DNA of 64,000 nucleotides. It comes from Prochlorococcus sp. MIT 0603 (GTDB taxonomy: Bacteria > Cyanobacteriota > Cyanobacteriia > PCC-6307 > Cyanobiaceae). The stretch's first letter is position 1. Each line of letters opens with the position of its first letter. The stretch is taken from contig NZ_JNAW01000004.1 of the NCBI RefSeq assembly GCF_000760215.1, forward strand, positions 1-64,000. Reading direction: 5' to 3'. The position numbers and the translations under genes were made by a program. A model generated the notes under the pieces. That model did no database searches. It was not told the DNA's origin and saw nothing but the letters and a program-made list of their open reading frames with translations. Of the stretch, positions 36,930 to 46,349 are shown piece after piece.

Positions 36930-37547
36930 TTAGCTCATTTGAAAAACAACCGAGAAGTTATTGGCAGGCATAACTATAACCTCGCGTTTTTCAAATCTGT
37001 TTCTCATTCCTATTTCACTAACCTCGTTCAAATCACGCACACCCCAAGATGAATTTTGAGCCTTCAATGCATTATCAAATCTCGAGTTGCTTTCACTAAT
37101 GTGCTCCCCATTAATTTTAAAAGGTCCATAAAGGATTAACGACTGTCCCTTTTTCAAGAGAATTCCTGCTTCTTCAAAAAGAGCTTCTGTAGATGACCAT
37201 GGAGATATGTGGATCATGTTTATGCACACGATGAGTTTAATAGAAGATTGTAATTCAACAGTTACGGGCCAAGGTCTTCTCTCAACATCTAGGTCTATAG
37301 GCTGAGGCATCTTATGTGATAACCCTTGGTGATTAATCCAGGCACTAATACTTTTCCTATGAGAGGGTTCTGGATCACTGGTTTGCCAGCAAATATTAGG
37401 AAACCTTTCTTGAAATATCACTCCATGCTCCCCACTCCCACTTGCAATTTCTAGAACAGATCCGCTTTGAGTGAGAAACTTAGAAAGAACCTCAGCTATG
37501 GAATCTCTATTTCGTTGGGTTGCTGGAAAAAGAAGTCTTTCATCCAT
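36930..37547 (-). CDS. DUF938 SAM-dependent methyltransferase-like protein
   Basis: 205 aa. The DUF938 start (FPATQRNRDSIAEVL), SAM motif VLEIASGSGEHGVIFQ (residues ~31-46), WQTSDPEPSHRKSI and CINMIHISPWSSTEALF are all present. Members occur in bacteria and animals (METTL26) with no assigned substrate. Stands alone, divergent from the MBL gene. Confidence 0.9.
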   Translation of the reverse strand: MDERLLFPATQRNRDSIAEVLSKFLTQSGSVLEIASGSGEHGVIFQERFPNICWQTSDPEPSHRKSISAWINHQGLSHKMPQPIDLDVERRPWPVTVELQSSIKLIVCINMIHISPWSSTEALFEEAGILLKKGQSLILYGPFKINGEHISESNSRFDNALKAQNSSWGVRDLNEVSEIGMRNRFEKREVIVMPANNFSVVFQMS

Positions 37548-37663
37548 GTTGACACGCCAATCTCAAAATATAACTCGCAAGGAAAATCTATTTTCATAAT
37601 CTATTCTTACTTTTTCGAATATTTTAAAAGTCAACGCAATAAATCCATGAAAAGATACATCTC

Positions 37664-38575
37664 ATGGACCTAAAAAAAATCCGACTAAAGAAAAATATAG
37701 CTGGTCCTTTTTTTGTAGATTCAAGCTGCATTGATTGTGGTAGTTGCTGGCGAATAGACCCTAAGCATTTTGCACCAGATAGGAACACTGCTTACGTTCA
37801 TGCGCAACCAAATGGGACAAAAGAAATTCAAAAAGCCTTCTTAGCTTTACTCGATTGCCCAGTATCAGCAATTGGAGCCTCAAAAGAAGTAACAGCAGAT
37901 TGCTCAACTGATACTTTTCCAATATTCGTAACAAAATATTCTTCAGGAGAGGTTTATTACTGTGGTTGGAGCTCTCGAAAGAGCTTTGGGGCAAGTAGCT
38001 GGCTAATAAGAAGTAATAATGGGAATGTCCTCATTGATTCGCCACGTTGGAGTCCTATACTCGCTAAACGACTTTTAAAGATGGGCGGTATTAGCCAAAT
38101 GATACTCACACATCGAGACGATGTTGCCGATCATGCTCAATGGTCTCAGTCATTGAGATGTGAGAGATGGATACACGAAGATGATCTTGATGCTGCACCT
38201 GATGTAGAGAATACATTAATAGGGATGAGAACCCTCTCACTAAGACAATATCTTAAACTGATTCCCACTCCAGGGCATACTCAAGGTTCAATAGTGATTT
38301 TACTTGACGATCAACAACAAATACTTTTTAGTGGTGACCATCTCTGGTGGGATCTTGAAAAGCAGGCACTAGTCGCATCAAAAGATTATTGCTGGTGGAG
38401 CTGGGCTGAGCAGTTAAAATCAATCAAAAAGCTCCAAGATCTTGACGTTAGATGGTTACTTCCTGGACATGGACATGCCAAACACTTTAAAGAAGGCGAA
38501 TGGAAGGCAGCTGTTGAACAAACACTCCAATATGAAAAGGACATGGGAAAGCCACTATCAAATATTTCTCTGTAG
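37664..38575 (+). CDS. Ferredoxin-like domain fused to MBL-fold hydrolase
   Basis: 303 aa. The N-terminus (residues ~18-70) holds a single ferredoxin cluster motif CIDCGSC plus a later DCPVSAIG cysteine, enough for one 4Fe-4S or 3Fe-4S site. From ~residue 85 a metallo-beta-lactamase fold follows, with THRDDVADHA as the HxxDxxDH metal motif, a TPGHTQGS second ligand and GDHLWWD. Such ferredoxin-MBL fusions are known in cyanobacteria and plants; the substrate is unknown. Confidence 0.85.
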   Translation: MDLKKIRLKKNIAGPFFVDSSCIDCGSCWRIDPKHFAPDRNTAYVHAQPNGTKEIQKAFLALLDCPVSAIGASKEVTADCSTDTFPIFVTKYSSGEVYYCGWSSRKSFGASSWLIRSNNGNVLIDSPRWSPILAKRLLKMGGISQMILTHRDDVADHAQWSQSLRCERWIHEDDLDAAPDVENTLIGMRTLSLRQYLKLIPTPGHTQGSIVILLDDQQQILFSGDHLWWDLEKQALVASKDYCWWSWAEQLKSIKKLQDLDVRWLLPGHGHAKHFKEGEWKAAVEQTLQYEKDMGKPLSNISL

Positions 38576-38752
38576 TCAATAAGCTCTCTTTTCATAAAGG
38601 AAGGAAACTGGTAGTCCCCTTAATTAAGAGATGAAAATCTGAAAGAGGTGTTGATTCAACTACTAAAGCTAATGAGAATAAAAACTTCATAAAGCCCACC
38701 AGAAGTAATTGCAGCAAAATCTGAAATAAAATGCTCTCAAGTCTTCAACCCA

Positions 38753-38947
38753 CTACTTAATCGCCTGCCTCCAAATAACCCCCAACATCAAACACATCAA
38801 AAGGAAAGGAAGCATAAATTTTAGGATCCCTACAACAACCAATACTCCAATCCCTAATAGGAAATAGACAGCCCATTTAGGAATAAAAGGGGTTGCATTA
38901 AAACCCGCTGAACTTGAAGGTTGAATCACTTCAGGGTCGATTGCCAT
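38753..38947 (-). CDS. Small membrane protein, 64 aa
   Basis: 64 aa with a Ser/Pro-rich N-terminus and two close hydrophobic segments (WAVYFLLGIGVLVVVGILKFMLPFLLMCLMLGVIW). Cyanobacterial small-membrane-protein type; unknown function. Confidence 0.65.
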   Translation of the reverse strand: MAIDPEVIQPSSSAGFNATPFIPKWAVYFLLGIGVLVVVGILKFMLPFLLMCLMLGVIWRQAIK

Positions 38948-39007
38948 AGTAAATAATCAGATGAAATCAAAATAACTTAACTTTCGTTGAGAAGGTATGG
39001 GTTTTTA

Positions 39008-39154
39008 CTACATAGAAGAAACCACCTTTATAATGATCCACATTACTAATGCACCTTCTAGAAAAGCCATCCAATACAGTGTGTAATTAGATAAGCCCAT
39101 TTCCTTTTGAACACGTTCAAGTATTGACTTATGCCAATTAATAAATTTGTTCAT
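39008..39154 (-). CDS. Small membrane protein, 48 aa
   Basis: 48 codons: amphipathic N-terminus (FINWHKSILERVQKEMGL) and one membrane helix (YWMAFLEGALVMWIIIKVV). No family recognised. Confidence 0.6.
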   Translation of the reverse strand: MNKFINWHKSILERVQKEMGLSNYTLYWMAFLEGALVMWIIIKVVSSM

Positions 39155-39288
39155 TAAAACCTCAACTGTAGCTCTGTTTTAAATGTATTAACTAGCTTCA
39201 GACAAACGAGGCAGCCTGTCGAGCGGAAGACAAAGATACCATCTATAATGCTAGTACTATTCTGTAAATGAATAGAAACAAATACTTC

Positions 39289-39444
39289 TTAGAAAAAAGA
39301 TTTCATCCTCTCCTTATGAAGCTTAACTTCCTTTGAGAAAGGATTCACATAAGATTTTGCTAACTCATCGCTAGTAGGTATTGATACTGAATCAACAAAA
39401 TTTTGCACATAGTCAGATGTAAAAAGCCTCCAGAATTTAGCCAT
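39289..39444 (-). CDS. Small hypothetical protein, 51 aa
   Basis: 51 codons, hydrophilic with aromatic residues at the N-terminus (AKFWRLFTSDYV). No membrane helix and no recognised family. Codon use resembles neighbours. Confidence 0.55.
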   Translation of the reverse strand: MAKFWRLFTSDYVQNFVDSVSIPTSDELAKSYVNPFSKEVKLHKERMKSFF

Positions 39445-39769
39445 CTTAAGTTAAGAGTTTAATTTAATCTCAAGATTACATTTTCACTTAAAATAATCAA
39501 GCTCAACTCTTTTTATTGTCTTGCCTAGTAATAATTCCAATTTTCCTGCTAATGATAAGAGTCTAACGAAATTACTTATTATCCGAAGAATTTATATAAA
39601 AATCATTTCGCAGGGGTTTCAATCATTTTTATTAAAAAACTTCTGCAACATCCAGACCAGATAAATACTAGAGGCTATAAATAAAATGAAGGCAAAAGTG
39701 CCAACTGCTGAATTAGTTGCTTCTACTGTTGGCATTACTGACTTTTATCTCTTGAATTACAATAAGAGT

Positions 39770-39868
39770 ATGTCTAACCATATTACCAAAATCATTGTCT
39801 TAGTGATGGTAGCTTTACTTCTAGCTTCTACTTTTGCGGGGCTTTTCTTCTCTGTAATTCAAGAATGA
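39770..39868 (+). CDS. Small membrane protein, 32 aa
   Basis: 32 aa from the ATG at 39770: one membrane helix (ITKIIVLVMVALLLASTFAGLFF). The frame also opens at 39686 (60 aa), but the inner start gives the typical one-helix layout. The stop overlaps the next gene start (ATGA). Confidence 0.6.
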   Translation: MSNHITKIIVLVMVALLLASTFAGLFFSVIQE

Positions 39869-40029
39869 GCACCAACTGGAAGGACACCTCTTGGCAAGAA
39901 GAATTCCTAGAGATGAAAGCCCATCACCCTTCGGACCTGAAACTGCTCACTGAAGGGCCTACAGGATTGCTGGATGCATTGAAGCTTGGTGCAATGCATG
40001 AGGAATACAAGCAGCTAAAAAATAATTGA
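39865..40029 (+). CDS. Small hypothetical protein, 54 aa
   Basis: 54 codons, acidic and helical (TSWQEEFLEMKAHHPSDLKLL), starting inside the stop of the 32-aa membrane protein, which indicates coupling. Unknown function. Confidence 0.6.
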   Translation: MSTNWKDTSWQEEFLEMKAHHPSDLKLLTEGPTGLLDALKLGAMHEEYKQLKNN

Positions 40030-40060
40030 TAAATTAATTGATACAGCCTATTAATTATAA

Positions 40061-40240
40061 ATGGAAATGAAATACTGCATTACCAGACACGATGGAGAGG
40101 AAGACGCGATTACTTCTCAAACCTTTGACAACTACGAAGATGCATATGACGAACTAGAAAGAATCTATGAAGGTGTTTGCTGCTCTGATGCTGATTATGA
40201 AGACCGTCCTTACTATGAAATTATTGAGGTTAAAAAGTGA
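40061..40240 (+). CDS. Small acidic hypothetical protein, 59 aa
   Basis: 59 codons, strongly acidic, with TFDNYEDAYDELERIYEGVCCSD. Third gene of the plus-strand run 39770-40240. It resembles small conserved picocyanobacterial proteins; function unknown. Confidence 0.65.
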   Translation: MEMKYCITRHDGEEDAITSQTFDNYEDAYDELERIYEGVCCSDADYEDRPYYEIIEVKK

Positions 40241-40262
40241 TAAATAAAAAATCAAAATTAAA

Positions 40263-41324
40263 CTAATAATTAATTTTCTCAACTGTAAGCAAAATATCTC
40301 CTATCAGTTGTCTCAAAAGAGCTAATTGCTTTTTGTTCCCTAAAGCAATTAGTAGTTGTCCTGGAGAAATCACAAAATCTCCACCAGGGTTCGTTATTAA
40401 ATCATCACCATCTCGTATTGCTAAAACCATTGCACCACTTTGACGACCTACATTCAATTCAGACAAAGTTCTGTTTTTTATTTGAGCAAACTTTTCAACA
40501 TCATCAGTAAGAAGAAATTCTTCAATTTCACATTGTGATCCCGCCAACAATTCCATAAAATTAACCGCTAAAGGTCGTAAAGCAGTTGCTGCCATAGCCT
40601 TGCCTGCAGCTATATATGGACTCACTACTACTGTCGCACCTGCGAGCCTGAGCTTATTAGCAGCCTCTTCGCTTTCCGCTCTTGAAATCAAGCGACAATC
40701 TTTACTTAGTCCTCTTGCACTTAAAACAACATAAAGATTGGCCGCATCGTTAGATAACGCAACCACTAGGCTCCTACAACTTTTAATTCCAGCCAACAAT
40801 AATGTCTCATCCAAAGTCGCATCTGCAAACAAAACATTCAACCCTTCTTTCTCAGCAGCATTTTTCATAGCTGGGTCCAACTCTACAATGAGAATAGGCA
40901 CCTCCTCAGATTGAAGCTGCTGAGAAATTTCTTTGCCAATTCGGCCATAGCCGCAAATAATCACATGATTACGCATTCGTCTTAGCATCCTTTGCAATTT
41001 TAATTCTCTCATTCTTCGGAAATAACCAGATTCAGAAAGACCTAATAATTTCTGAAGTGTTAATTGAACTATTACTAGTCCTCCACCTATGATCAAAAAA
41101 GTTACGATTCTTCCAGTTGCGCTAAGTGGCTCAACCTCACCAAAACCTATTGTAGTGATAGTTATAAGAACCATCCAAAGGCAATCTCCCCAATCCCACC
41201 CCTCTGTCATCCGATAACCGATAGCTCCAACAATAAACAATGAGACTAAAGAAAAAATTGGACCTAGCCAAGGGATGGCTAGGTCTTTAATTTTGTATCC
41301 TCGAAAAAAAAGTTTCTGCATCAA
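40263..41324 (-). CDS. Potassium channel with RCK (TrkA-N/TrkA-C) domain
   Basis: 353 aa. The pore region (two membrane segments) contains the K+ selectivity filter TTIGFGE (residues 57-63). It is followed by the RCK nucleotide-binding domain with ICGYGRIGKEI (123-133) and ELDP, and a C-terminal TrkA-C-like domain. Typical length for a single-pore bacterial K+ channel of the Kch/MthK type. It controls K+ flux across the plasma membrane. Confidence 0.92.
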   Translation of the reverse strand: MMQKLFFRGYKIKDLAIPWLGPIFSLVSLFIVGAIGYRMTEGWDWGDCLWMVLITITTIGFGEVEPLSATGRIVTFLIIGGGLVIVQLTLQKLLGLSESGYFRRMRELKLQRMLRRMRNHVIICGYGRIGKEISQQLQSEEVPILIVELDPAMKNAAEKEGLNVLFADATLDETLLLAGIKSCRSLVVALSNDAANLYVVLSARGLSKDCRLISRAESEEAANKLRLAGATVVVSPYIAAGKAMAATALRPLAVNFMELLAGSQCEIEEFLLTDDVEKFAQIKNRTLSELNVGRQSGAMVLAIRDGDDLITNPGGDFVISPGQLLIALGNKKQLALLRQLIGDILLTVEKINY

Positions 41325-41685
41325 TAATGATTATCTCCTTTTAAAGAAAACACTAATAGTTAGAGAGAGCTTCATTCAACACAAATTTAATGAGCCATAA
41401 CGATCAGAAATTTCTTTTAACATCTTTCATCGGTGATCATCTAGGAGTTTGCTTCCTACGTTGAGATTCTTTTAAGCGACTTTAGCTTGTATCTAAATGA
41501 CTTCCATTGCTTCTCATCATTCCCGAGTGTGTTTCTATCTGACTATTTCTATTATTTAAAAACTGATTAGGCATTTTACTAAGCTGTACCTAATAACACA
41601 TTCAGTTCTAAACGAAATCCAATATTCCAAAAGCATAGTCACTGTGGACAATAGTAATGTATATATAATTTACTCAATGCTAGCA
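41325..41685. other. Intergenic stretch
   Basis: 361 bp between the divergent K+ channel gene and the small acidic gene. No gene or hairpin of note seen. Confidence 0.45.
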
Positions 41686-41805
41686 ATGAATATAAAAGAA
41701 AATAATTCTCCTGAAAACAAAGAAGAAATCAAAGAGAAGCCTGTTGATTCTCTAATGAATTATGAGTGTGATGAAGATGATGATGGCAGTGACTGGGAGA
41801 CCTAG
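41686..41805 (+). CDS. Small acidic protein, 39 aa
   Basis: 39 codons (42 from an ATG at 41677), rich in Glu/Asp/Asn and ending DEDDDGSDWET. Its stop overlaps the stop of the convergent 105-aa gene by 4 bp. Unknown function. Confidence 0.5.
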   Translation: MNIKENNSPENKEEIKEKPVDSLMNYECDEDDDGSDWET

Positions 41806-42119
41806 GAAACTCCTATCCATGAAGATAGAAAAGCTGGTATTGGCAGCTTGGAAGTAACCATTGCTAATAAGGTCATGTCAAATTGATGGACAGCTGGAAT
41901 GGTCCTATCCAAAAGGAAAACTGCAAAATATGGAATATTCATTGCAATTTGCCATCTCCATTTATAAGTGATGACACTCCAGAATTTTTTCGCATAAGAC
42001 TTTTGTCGATCAGTAAGTCTTTCCCATTTGCTACTAGCAAAAGTTTTTATACGTTCCCAAAAAACATCTTGGGATAATCCACCTTGTGATTGCATTGCTA
42101 AAGTCACATTAGTGGTCAT
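41802..42119 (-). CDS. Conserved-type hypothetical protein, 105 aa
   Basis: 105 aa with an amphipathic N-terminal half (FWERIKTFASSKWERLTDRQ) and a hydrophobic C-terminal half (WRWQIAMNIPYFAVFLL, LLAMVTSKLPIPAFLSSW), so probably membrane-associated. Seen in marine picocyanobacteria; no function known to me. Confidence 0.65.
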   Translation of the reverse strand: MTTNVTLAMQSQGGLSQDVFWERIKTFASSKWERLTDRQKSYAKKFWSVITYKWRWQIAMNIPYFAVFLLDRTIPAVHQFDMTLLAMVTSKLPIPAFLSSWIGVS

Positions 42120-42199
42120 TTATAACCCAGAGCACTGCTAAGTCGTGAAGAGGTAAGTACAGTTTCCAGACTGTTAGGTAATTAATCCTATGTAAAGGA

Positions 42200-42232
42200 T
42201 GCTTGAGGGAAAGAGGAGGATGCCCTCAAGCA
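42200..42232. repeat. 10-bp inverted repeat
   Basis: Positions 42200-42209 are complementary to 42223-42232, with a 13-nt purine-rich loop. No T run follows on either strand, so it is not a standard terminator. It sits just after the stop of the minus-strand 99-aa gene and could be a 3' end stabiliser. Confidence 0.6.
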
Positions 42233-42244
42233 AAAAACTATTAA

Positions 42245-42544
42245 TCAACTAAAGAAGAAAGCAATCTCTTTTGGATTTAGACCTTCCCATCCAGAATCAA
42301 TCAGGCGCTGATCAAGGGTATTTTGATCAAAATGCTTTGCACCTGAACGGACAATTCGATTACGCATTGATTTTTTTACTCCACTTCTTTTTCGGGCACC
42401 TTCTTTTTCCATTACCTCTTTATAGAAATTCAGCATCTTTATAGGTATTAAACTGCCATCTAAATCCAATCCCTCTTCAATAGCTTTATCAATAGAGTCA
42501 GGTCCAGAAAAATCCATTTTCCTAAGCTGTTGAACAGTAATCAT
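42245..42544 (-). CDS. Conserved-type hypothetical protein, 99 aa
   Basis: 99 aa from the ATG at 42544 (110 aa from 42577). Hydrophilic and helical, with a basic centre (GARKRSGVKKSMRNR) and a C-terminus ending NPKEIAFFFS. No family recognised. Divergent from the dehydrogenase gene. Confidence 0.6.
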   Translation of the reverse strand: MITVQQLRKMDFSGPDSIDKAIEEGLDLDGSLIPIKMLNFYKEVMEKEGARKRSGVKKSMRNRIVRSGAKHFDQNTLDQRLIDSGWEGLNPKEIAFFFS

Positions 42545-42607
42545 ATAGACAAAACAAGTATTTTCGCTGATCAGCAAGTAATTTATTTAGAAAGGTCAAA
42601 TTTTGGA

Positions 42608-43507
42608 ATGTCTTCACATAAGATAAATTCAAAAACATGTTTGGGTTTTATAGGACTTGGTGCAATAGGGCTCCCTATGGCAGCAAACTTACTTAAGGCT
42701 GGTTTTTCTTTAAAAGTTCATACACGGAGTCGAAAAGCTGAAACCAGTCAAGAGTTGAAAGGGGCTCAATCTTGTTCTACTCCTAAAGAAGTTGCTGAAG
42801 ACTGTGATGCTTTATTGCTTTGTGTAAGTGACGAAAAAGCTGTAGAAGAAATTCTGTTTGGAGCTAATGGAGCTGAAAAAAGCCTGGCACCTCAAAAGAT
42901 CGTAATTGACTTGTCAACAATTAGTCCTGGCAAAGCGAGATTATTTGCAGCAAAGCTCGCAACAAAAAATATTGAATATATTGACGCGCCTGTGACTGGG
43001 GGGACAGAAGGTGCAAAAAGAGGAACTCTGACAATTTTCGTCGGTGGTAATGATGATTCCCTCAGGAAAATTGCTTTTATTCTTAAGTCAATAGGAAAAT
43101 CTATCTACACTTTTGATAATGTTGGCAAGGGACAAGAAGTAAAAGCTATCAACCAAATACTTGTCGCTGGAAGCTATGCCGCAGTTGCAGAAGCAATTTC
43201 TTTAGGGGAAGCACTCAACTTACCAATGTACAAAGTGATCGAAGCCCTCCAAAAAGGAGCGGCTAGTTCATGGGCACTTTCTCACCGTTCAAAATCAATG
43301 TTGCAAGATTCTTATCCATTAGGATTTAAATTACATCTACATCATAAGGATTTATCTATTGCACTAAAAACAGCTGAAGAATCAGGTCTAAAGCTTCCTA
43401 TTACAACCAAAGTAAAGGAGTTGGAAGAAAGCCTAATTAAGGAAGGCTATGAGAATGAAGACGTTTCTGTTTTAAAGCGTTCAATCAAAAAGAGAAGGGG
43501 CATATAA
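42608..43507 (+). CDS. NAD-binding 6-phosphogluconate-dehydrogenase-like (3-hydroxyisobutyrate dehydrogenase family)
   Basis: 299 aa from the ATG at 42608. Rossmann motif GFIGLGAIGLPMA (residues 13-25), substrate-binding region DAPVTGGTEGAKRGTLTI, and the catalytic-lysine segment KGQEVKAINQILVAG near 170. Beta-hydroxyacid dehydrogenases of this type reduce or oxidise small hydroxy acids (for example tartronate semialdehyde, succinic semialdehyde or glyoxylate). The exact substrate cannot be told. Confidence 0.88.
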   Translation: MSSHKINSKTCLGFIGLGAIGLPMAANLLKAGFSLKVHTRSRKAETSQELKGAQSCSTPKEVAEDCDALLLCVSDEKAVEEILFGANGAEKSLAPQKIVIDLSTISPGKARLFAAKLATKNIEYIDAPVTGGTEGAKRGTLTIFVGGNDDSLRKIAFILKSIGKSIYTFDNVGKGQEVKAINQILVAGSYAAVAEAISLGEALNLPMYKVIEALQKGAASSWALSHRSKSMLQDSYPLGFKLHLHHKDLSIALKTAEESGLKLPITTKVKELEESLIKEGYENEDVSVLKRSIKKRRGI

Positions 43508-43575
43508 GAGAAGTTTCTTTTAATTGTTTAAGAGCTAAAAAACACAAACAGTATCAAAGCAATCGATCTAGGGGA

Positions 43576-43629
43576 ATCAAAAAAGAAGTCCAATGGAGAA
43601 ATTTACCATGGCAAAATCTCTCCATTGGA
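43576..43629 (-). terminator. Rho-independent terminator overlapping the SDR 3' end
   Basis: An 11-bp perfect stem (43589-43599 with 43619-43629) is followed on the minus strand by TTCTTTTTTG. The upper stem arm lies inside the last codons of the SDR gene. Confidence 0.75.
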
Positions 43630-44292
43630 ATGCCAAAACGTACCTGAATTCTTTAGAGATAATTCATCAATTCTTGAAAGAAGACCCTTAACAGATTGCT
43701 CTGGTGTAATCCCATTGGAAGTAAATCCCGTCATCCGGGTACTAACTAATCCAGGGTGCAAAATAGCCACAGAAATTTCGCTCCTCTGAAGGTCAATGGA
43801 CAAAGACTTGCCCACCATACAAAGAGCAGATTTAGACATCCTGTATCCATAAGACCCACCAGATGTATTGTCATCAATAGATCCCATACGGCTTGTCATA
43901 AGTGCAACTTTTGAACCTTTACCCATGTTTCCAAGGAATGCATGTGTAAAGCACAAAGGACTTAATGCATTAACTTCAAACTGACGAATAACACTTTCTG
44001 GATCAAGATTCGATAACGAATTAAATTCTGCTATCCCCGCATTTTGGATCAATACATCTATATTAATTCCTTCTAATTTCTCTTTAAGTTTGAGAACTGA
44101 TTGTCCTGATGCAACATCAACGCCTGATTCAACTCGTACACCAAGATCATCCAACTCTTGAGAAGAAGAGCGACATGTGGCAATTACATCATCGCCTCTT
44201 CCTTTCAATTGTCTGCAATACTCCAAACCTATTCCACGGTTGGAACCTGTTATCAAATAATTAGCCACGATCACTTGATAGGCAACTTCCAA
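43603..44292 (-). CDS. Short-chain dehydrogenase/reductase
   Basis: 229 aa. NAD(P)-binding TGSNRGIG (residues 15-22), NAGIAEF region and the catalytic GYRMSKSA (Tyr-x3-Lys). The start may be a few codons inside (GTG before VANYLITG), since the upstream residues precede the first strand. Substrate unknown. A terminator hairpin covers its 3' end. Confidence 0.88.
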   Translation of the reverse strand: MEVAYQVIVANYLITGSNRGIGLEYCRQLKGRGDDVIATCRSSSQELDDLGVRVESGVDVASGQSVLKLKEKLEGINIDVLIQNAGIAEFNSLSNLDPESVIRQFEVNALSPLCFTHAFLGNMGKGSKVALMTSRMGSIDDNTSGGSYGYRMSKSALCMVGKSLSIDLQRSEISVAILHPGLVSTRMTGFTSNGITPEQSVKGLLSRIDELSLKNSGTFWHSNGEILPW

Positions 44293-44427
44293 AATTGTAG
44301 TTCAACTCTCTTAGAACTTGATACAACTGAGCATAGATCTATAAACAATGGTTTATGAAGCTAGCTTACAAACATCTCTTTTAATGGGTATCATTTCTAG
44401 CCTTATGTGTGTTTGTTATCAAGTCAA

Positions 44428-44604
44428 ATGAACAACTTTCAATTTACTGATGAGCAATTTATAGAGATCAGAGAAATTTGGAGAGATATCAATTCACAAT
44501 GCAAAGTGCTTCAAAATCAAACAGGTTGTCCTAATAGCGAGATCATAAAAATGATTGATTCGGCTAAGAGCTATTGGGAAGAGAAAGATTCAAAGCAGAG
44601 GTAA
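44428..44604 (+). CDS. Small conserved-type hypothetical protein, 58 aa
   Basis: 58 aa from the ATG at 44428. Hydrophilic, helical, with two cysteines (NSQCKV, TGCPNS) and a charged C-terminus. No family recognised. Confidence 0.55.
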   Translation: MNNFQFTDEQFIEIREIWRDINSQCKVLQNQTGCPNSEIIKMIDSAKSYWEEKDSKQR

Positions 44605-44691
44605 TAAGACAACTATATTTTACTTATCATCTTGTTCTTCATCGATATAAATCGTCTCCTTTAAACTATTAACAACCCTTCAGATCACCCT

Positions 44692-45222
44692 ATGTATCTT
44701 AGAAGTTTAGAAAGATGTCAGTTAGCAATTGGTTCATATCCACCATTTAGCTATAACGGCGTGGGTGGAGGAGGGAAAGCAACAGTCTTGCCAACCGAGC
44801 AAAATAATATTCTACTCTTAAGTTTTGCACCTGAAACATTTTCAATTCCTCCTCTTAATTCAAAAACAACCAAATTTTTGTCTCTTCCATTACCTCCTGG
44901 AATACAAATTATAATGTCAATGGATAAACTTGAAGGGACTGTAGAGAAAAACACCGGGAAAGTTATTTTGAGATTTGAATCAAGGTTTAGTTTTTCTATT
45001 GGCTCTATATTTCGCTTCCCCGATTTAATTGTCAAGACATCACTTAATACAGGAAAAGTAAAAGGAAGCCTTCACAAAGAAGAAGGGCTTAACATTCAAA
45101 AAGATGGAAAAGCAACACTGGTAGGCATTGCTACGATCCCAGTAACTGAAAGCAAAATTTTAAATATCTTCCTTGGCCTCCCTACTGAGGCTTTAGCTGT
45201 ACTTCAATGCGAAATTAAATAA
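44692..45222 (+). CDS. Hypothetical protein, 176 aa
   Basis: 176 aa made almost entirely of beta strands (VILRFESRFSFSIGS, LIVKTSLNTGKVKGS) in a periodic strand-turn pattern, perhaps a lipocalin- or START-like barrel. Conserved in marine picocyanobacteria as I recall, function unknown. No signal peptide seen. Confidence 0.6.
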   Translation: MYLRSLERCQLAIGSYPPFSYNGVGGGGKATVLPTEQNNILLLSFAPETFSIPPLNSKTTKFLSLPLPPGIQIIMSMDKLEGTVEKNTGKVILRFESRFSFSIGSIFRFPDLIVKTSLNTGKVKGSLHKEEGLNIQKDGKATLVGIATIPVTESKILNIFLGLPTEALAVLQCEIK

Positions 45223-45354
45223 TTCATTATGGAGAGATGTCTTCTAAAGTAATGAATAAGTTAAAGATTAAACTACTTTCACCATTTAGGAGGCGTTTCA
45301 CTCTAACCGCAACTTGTATATGAGCGCATAATGCACAACAAAATAGATATGGCA

Positions 45355-46287
45355 CTAGCCAATAAAAAGAGGGTTGTTAAGAACTAAAAACCAACCTGGG
45401 ACTGTAAACAAGGCTATCAAAGTACTCCAAGCGACTAAAGAAGCAGCAAGATCTTGTTCTTGCCCACTTGCTTCAGATAACAACAATACAGAAATTGCAG
45501 TAGGCGTTGCTGCTTGCAATACAAGTGCGTTGCACATCAAAGGTGATAAGTTCAAAGCCTTAGCAACAATTAACATTAAGGCAGGAAAAACAAATAGCTT
45601 TATCAACAAGCTTGGTTGCACTAACAAACGCAAGTTTCTATTAAGTAGGTTTTGTGCAGAATCAAAAGAACCCAAACGCATCCCAACAATCATTAACGCT
45701 AAAACAATCACAATTCGAGATGGGACCCAAATAGCTGCAGTGATTTGCTGAGTCCATGGAGTCAGCTGAATCAACACCGCACCAATCAATCCTTTGCTCG
45801 CAGGACTATTAGCTAGAACACCTAAAAGTTTTTTCCAAAGAGGTCTCCCCTTCAACTCGTTTGATGAATTTACAAAAAACATGGGGCCGAAGCTCCATAT
45901 AAGCAAAGTAGCCCCAAGGTCATAACCAATACTGAAACTCAGTGAATGGCTAGGTAGAAGAGCCAAAGAAACAGGTATCCCGAAATAGCCAGTATTGCCA
46001 AAAACACTTCCCAGCAATAAGCTTCGATCACCAATATGACTTTTAAGCTTTGGGAAACTCTTAATCAAGGCTATTAACAATCCAATAAGAAGGACGGCCA
46101 TTGCAAGAGCCTGAAAAACAAGCCAATCCAAACCACTCTTCAATAGAAGGCCCATTAAGCTCACTGGCACGCCGACATTAATAAGCGGTGGGGCTATTTG
46201 GGATGAAAGGCCTGGCTTAAAGCGCCCAATCAAATAGCCGAAGCCAAGCAAGGGTAATAATTCACTAAAGAGTCGCAAAATAAACAT
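45355..46287 (-). CDS. AEC-family auxin efflux carrier-type transporter
   Basis: 310 aa with ten hydrophobic segments. The two-repeat layout and family motif (FGYLIGRFKP at the N-terminus, SVFGNTGYFGIPVSLALLP in repeat 1) are those of the AEC (bacterial PIN-like) transporters, which export small organic acids or amino-acid derivatives. Substrate not known. Confidence 0.85.
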   Translation of the reverse strand: MFILRLFSELLPLLGFGYLIGRFKPGLSSQIAPPLINVGVPVSLMGLLLKSGLDWLVFQALAMAVLLIGLLIALIKSFPKLKSHIGDRSLLLGSVFGNTGYFGIPVSLALLPSHSLSFSIGYDLGATLLIWSFGPMFFVNSSNELKGRPLWKKLLGVLANSPASKGLIGAVLIQLTPWTQQITAAIWVPSRIVIVLALMIVGMRLGSFDSAQNLLNRNLRLLVQPSLLIKLFVFPALMLIVAKALNLSPLMCNALVLQAATPTAISVLLLSEASGQEQDLAASLVAWSTLIALFTVPGWFLVLNNPLFIG

Positions 46288-46349
46288 TTAATGAACTCGA
46301 TATAGAAACTTATGGAACTTGGACAAAGGGTGACCTGATGAAGGAAGTT

